Of a stretch of DNA of 16,278 nt, positions 16,115-16,278 are shown piece after piece. A program made the position numbers and the translations under genes. The first letter of the stretch is position 1. Each line of letters starts with the position of its first letter. The stretch lies in assembly GCA_016875975.1 (NCBI GenBank), contig VGOF01000009.1, forward strand, positions 1 to 16,278, in the 5' to 3' direction. The notes beneath the pieces are model-generated. The model was given only the letters and a program-made list of their open reading frames with translations, had not been told where the DNA came from and ran no database searches. This DNA is from Chloroflexota bacterium. Lineage in GTDB: Bacteria > Chloroflexota > Dehalococcoidia > GIF9 > UBA5629.

Positions 16115-16278
16115 ATGGAATGGCAAATCATAGTAGCAATGGCGGTGGCAATACCTGTGATCCTCTTCCCTGCAGCTTTTGTCTGGTTTCTCAACATCAG
16201 CGGGATTTTGACAGTGTGGAAGGAACGCAGAGCAAGAGAGCTTAGAAGAAAAGGACGCGCGGCCTATCAGAAAGGCAC
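16115..16278 (+). CDS. Small single-span membrane protein, cut by window end
   Basis: At least 54 residues are visible before the window ends, starting MEWQIIVAMAVAIPVILFPA, with AFVWFLNISG at the end of the span and a basic tail (KERRARELRRKGR). It is a close paralogue of the protein at 15904, preceded by AAAAGGAGG. No stop codon is seen, so a longer cytoplasmic part, as in the protein at 213, cannot be excluded. Confidence 0.8.
   Translation, partial: MEWQIIVAMAVAIPVILFPAAFVWFLNISGILTVWKERRARELRRKGRAAYQKG

Noticed and set aside
1..16278. CRISPR array, tRNA/rRNA genes, insertion sequences
   Set aside because: No regularly spaced repeats, no tRNA-like or rRNA-like stretch, and no transposase found on reading both strands.
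1..16278. Archaeal (methanogen) origin suggested by Hdr-Mvh and Sec
   Set aside because: The SECIS-like hairpins lie inside the coding sequence right after UGA, which is the bacterial arrangement, and the NuoEFG-type genes and strong Shine-Dalgarno sites also fit a bacterium.

Overview
The window reads as one long, co-directional (+ strand) hydrogen-metabolism locus from an anaerobic bacterium. It holds two complete cytosolic [NiFe]-hydrogenase modules and a set of short membrane proteins placed around them. A bacterium is favoured over an archaeon by strong Shine-Dalgarno sequences and by SECIS-like hairpins lying directly downstream of in-frame UGA codons; archaeal SECIS elements lie in untranslated regions. 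The gene content (NuoF-NfnB fusion, HdrABC-MvhADG, two-CW domain protein) would suit an anaerobic Chloroflexota/Dehalococcoidia-like or deltaproteobacterial lineage, but the window has no taxonomic marker and this is a weak inference.

Layout. Positions 1-212 are non-coding and carry a two-block conserved element. 213-713 is a membrane-anchored two-CW domain protein, followed by a long perfect hairpin (744-781) and a likely promoter (842-850). Module 1 (907-8513) is nuoE, a nuoF-gltD/nfnB fusion, a nuoG-like subunit, and the small and large subunits of a HoxYH-like [NiFe] hydrogenase. A small single-span membrane protein follows (8544-8822). Module 2 (8949-15683) is hdrC, hdrB, hdrA, mvhD, mvhG, mvhA and a hydrogenase maturation protease. 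A second copy of the two-block element (15719-15824) leads into two more small membrane proteins (15904-16074, and 16115 running off the end).

Two genes are broken by in-frame UGA if read with the standard code: hdrA at 10989-10991 and mvhD at 12560-12562. In both, the UGA replaces a conserved cysteine of the family, the conserved sequence continues in the same frame, and a stem-loop with GG in its apical loop begins 17 and 15 nt downstream. The first loop G is 24 nt past the UGA in both. I annotate both as selenocysteine proteins, so a standard ORF caller would wrongly split hdrA and truncate mvhD to 65 residues.

How the genes may work together (inference from families): module 1 would exchange electrons between H2 and pyridine nucleotides, with both an NuoF-type NAD(H) site and an NfnB-type NADP(H) site in one polypeptide, and possibly ferredoxin. 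Module 2 would couple H2 oxidation to flavin-based electron bifurcation at HdrA, reducing ferredoxin and, through HdrB, a disulfide-type acceptor that is not identifiable here. No integral membrane subunits of a respiratory complex are present. The only membrane segments are in the four related small proteins, which share an N-terminal M-x-W, one hydrophobic span with W-[YF]-L, and a basic tail. These are the best candidate for an undescribed component, perhaps anchoring otherwise soluble hydrogenase complexes to the membrane.
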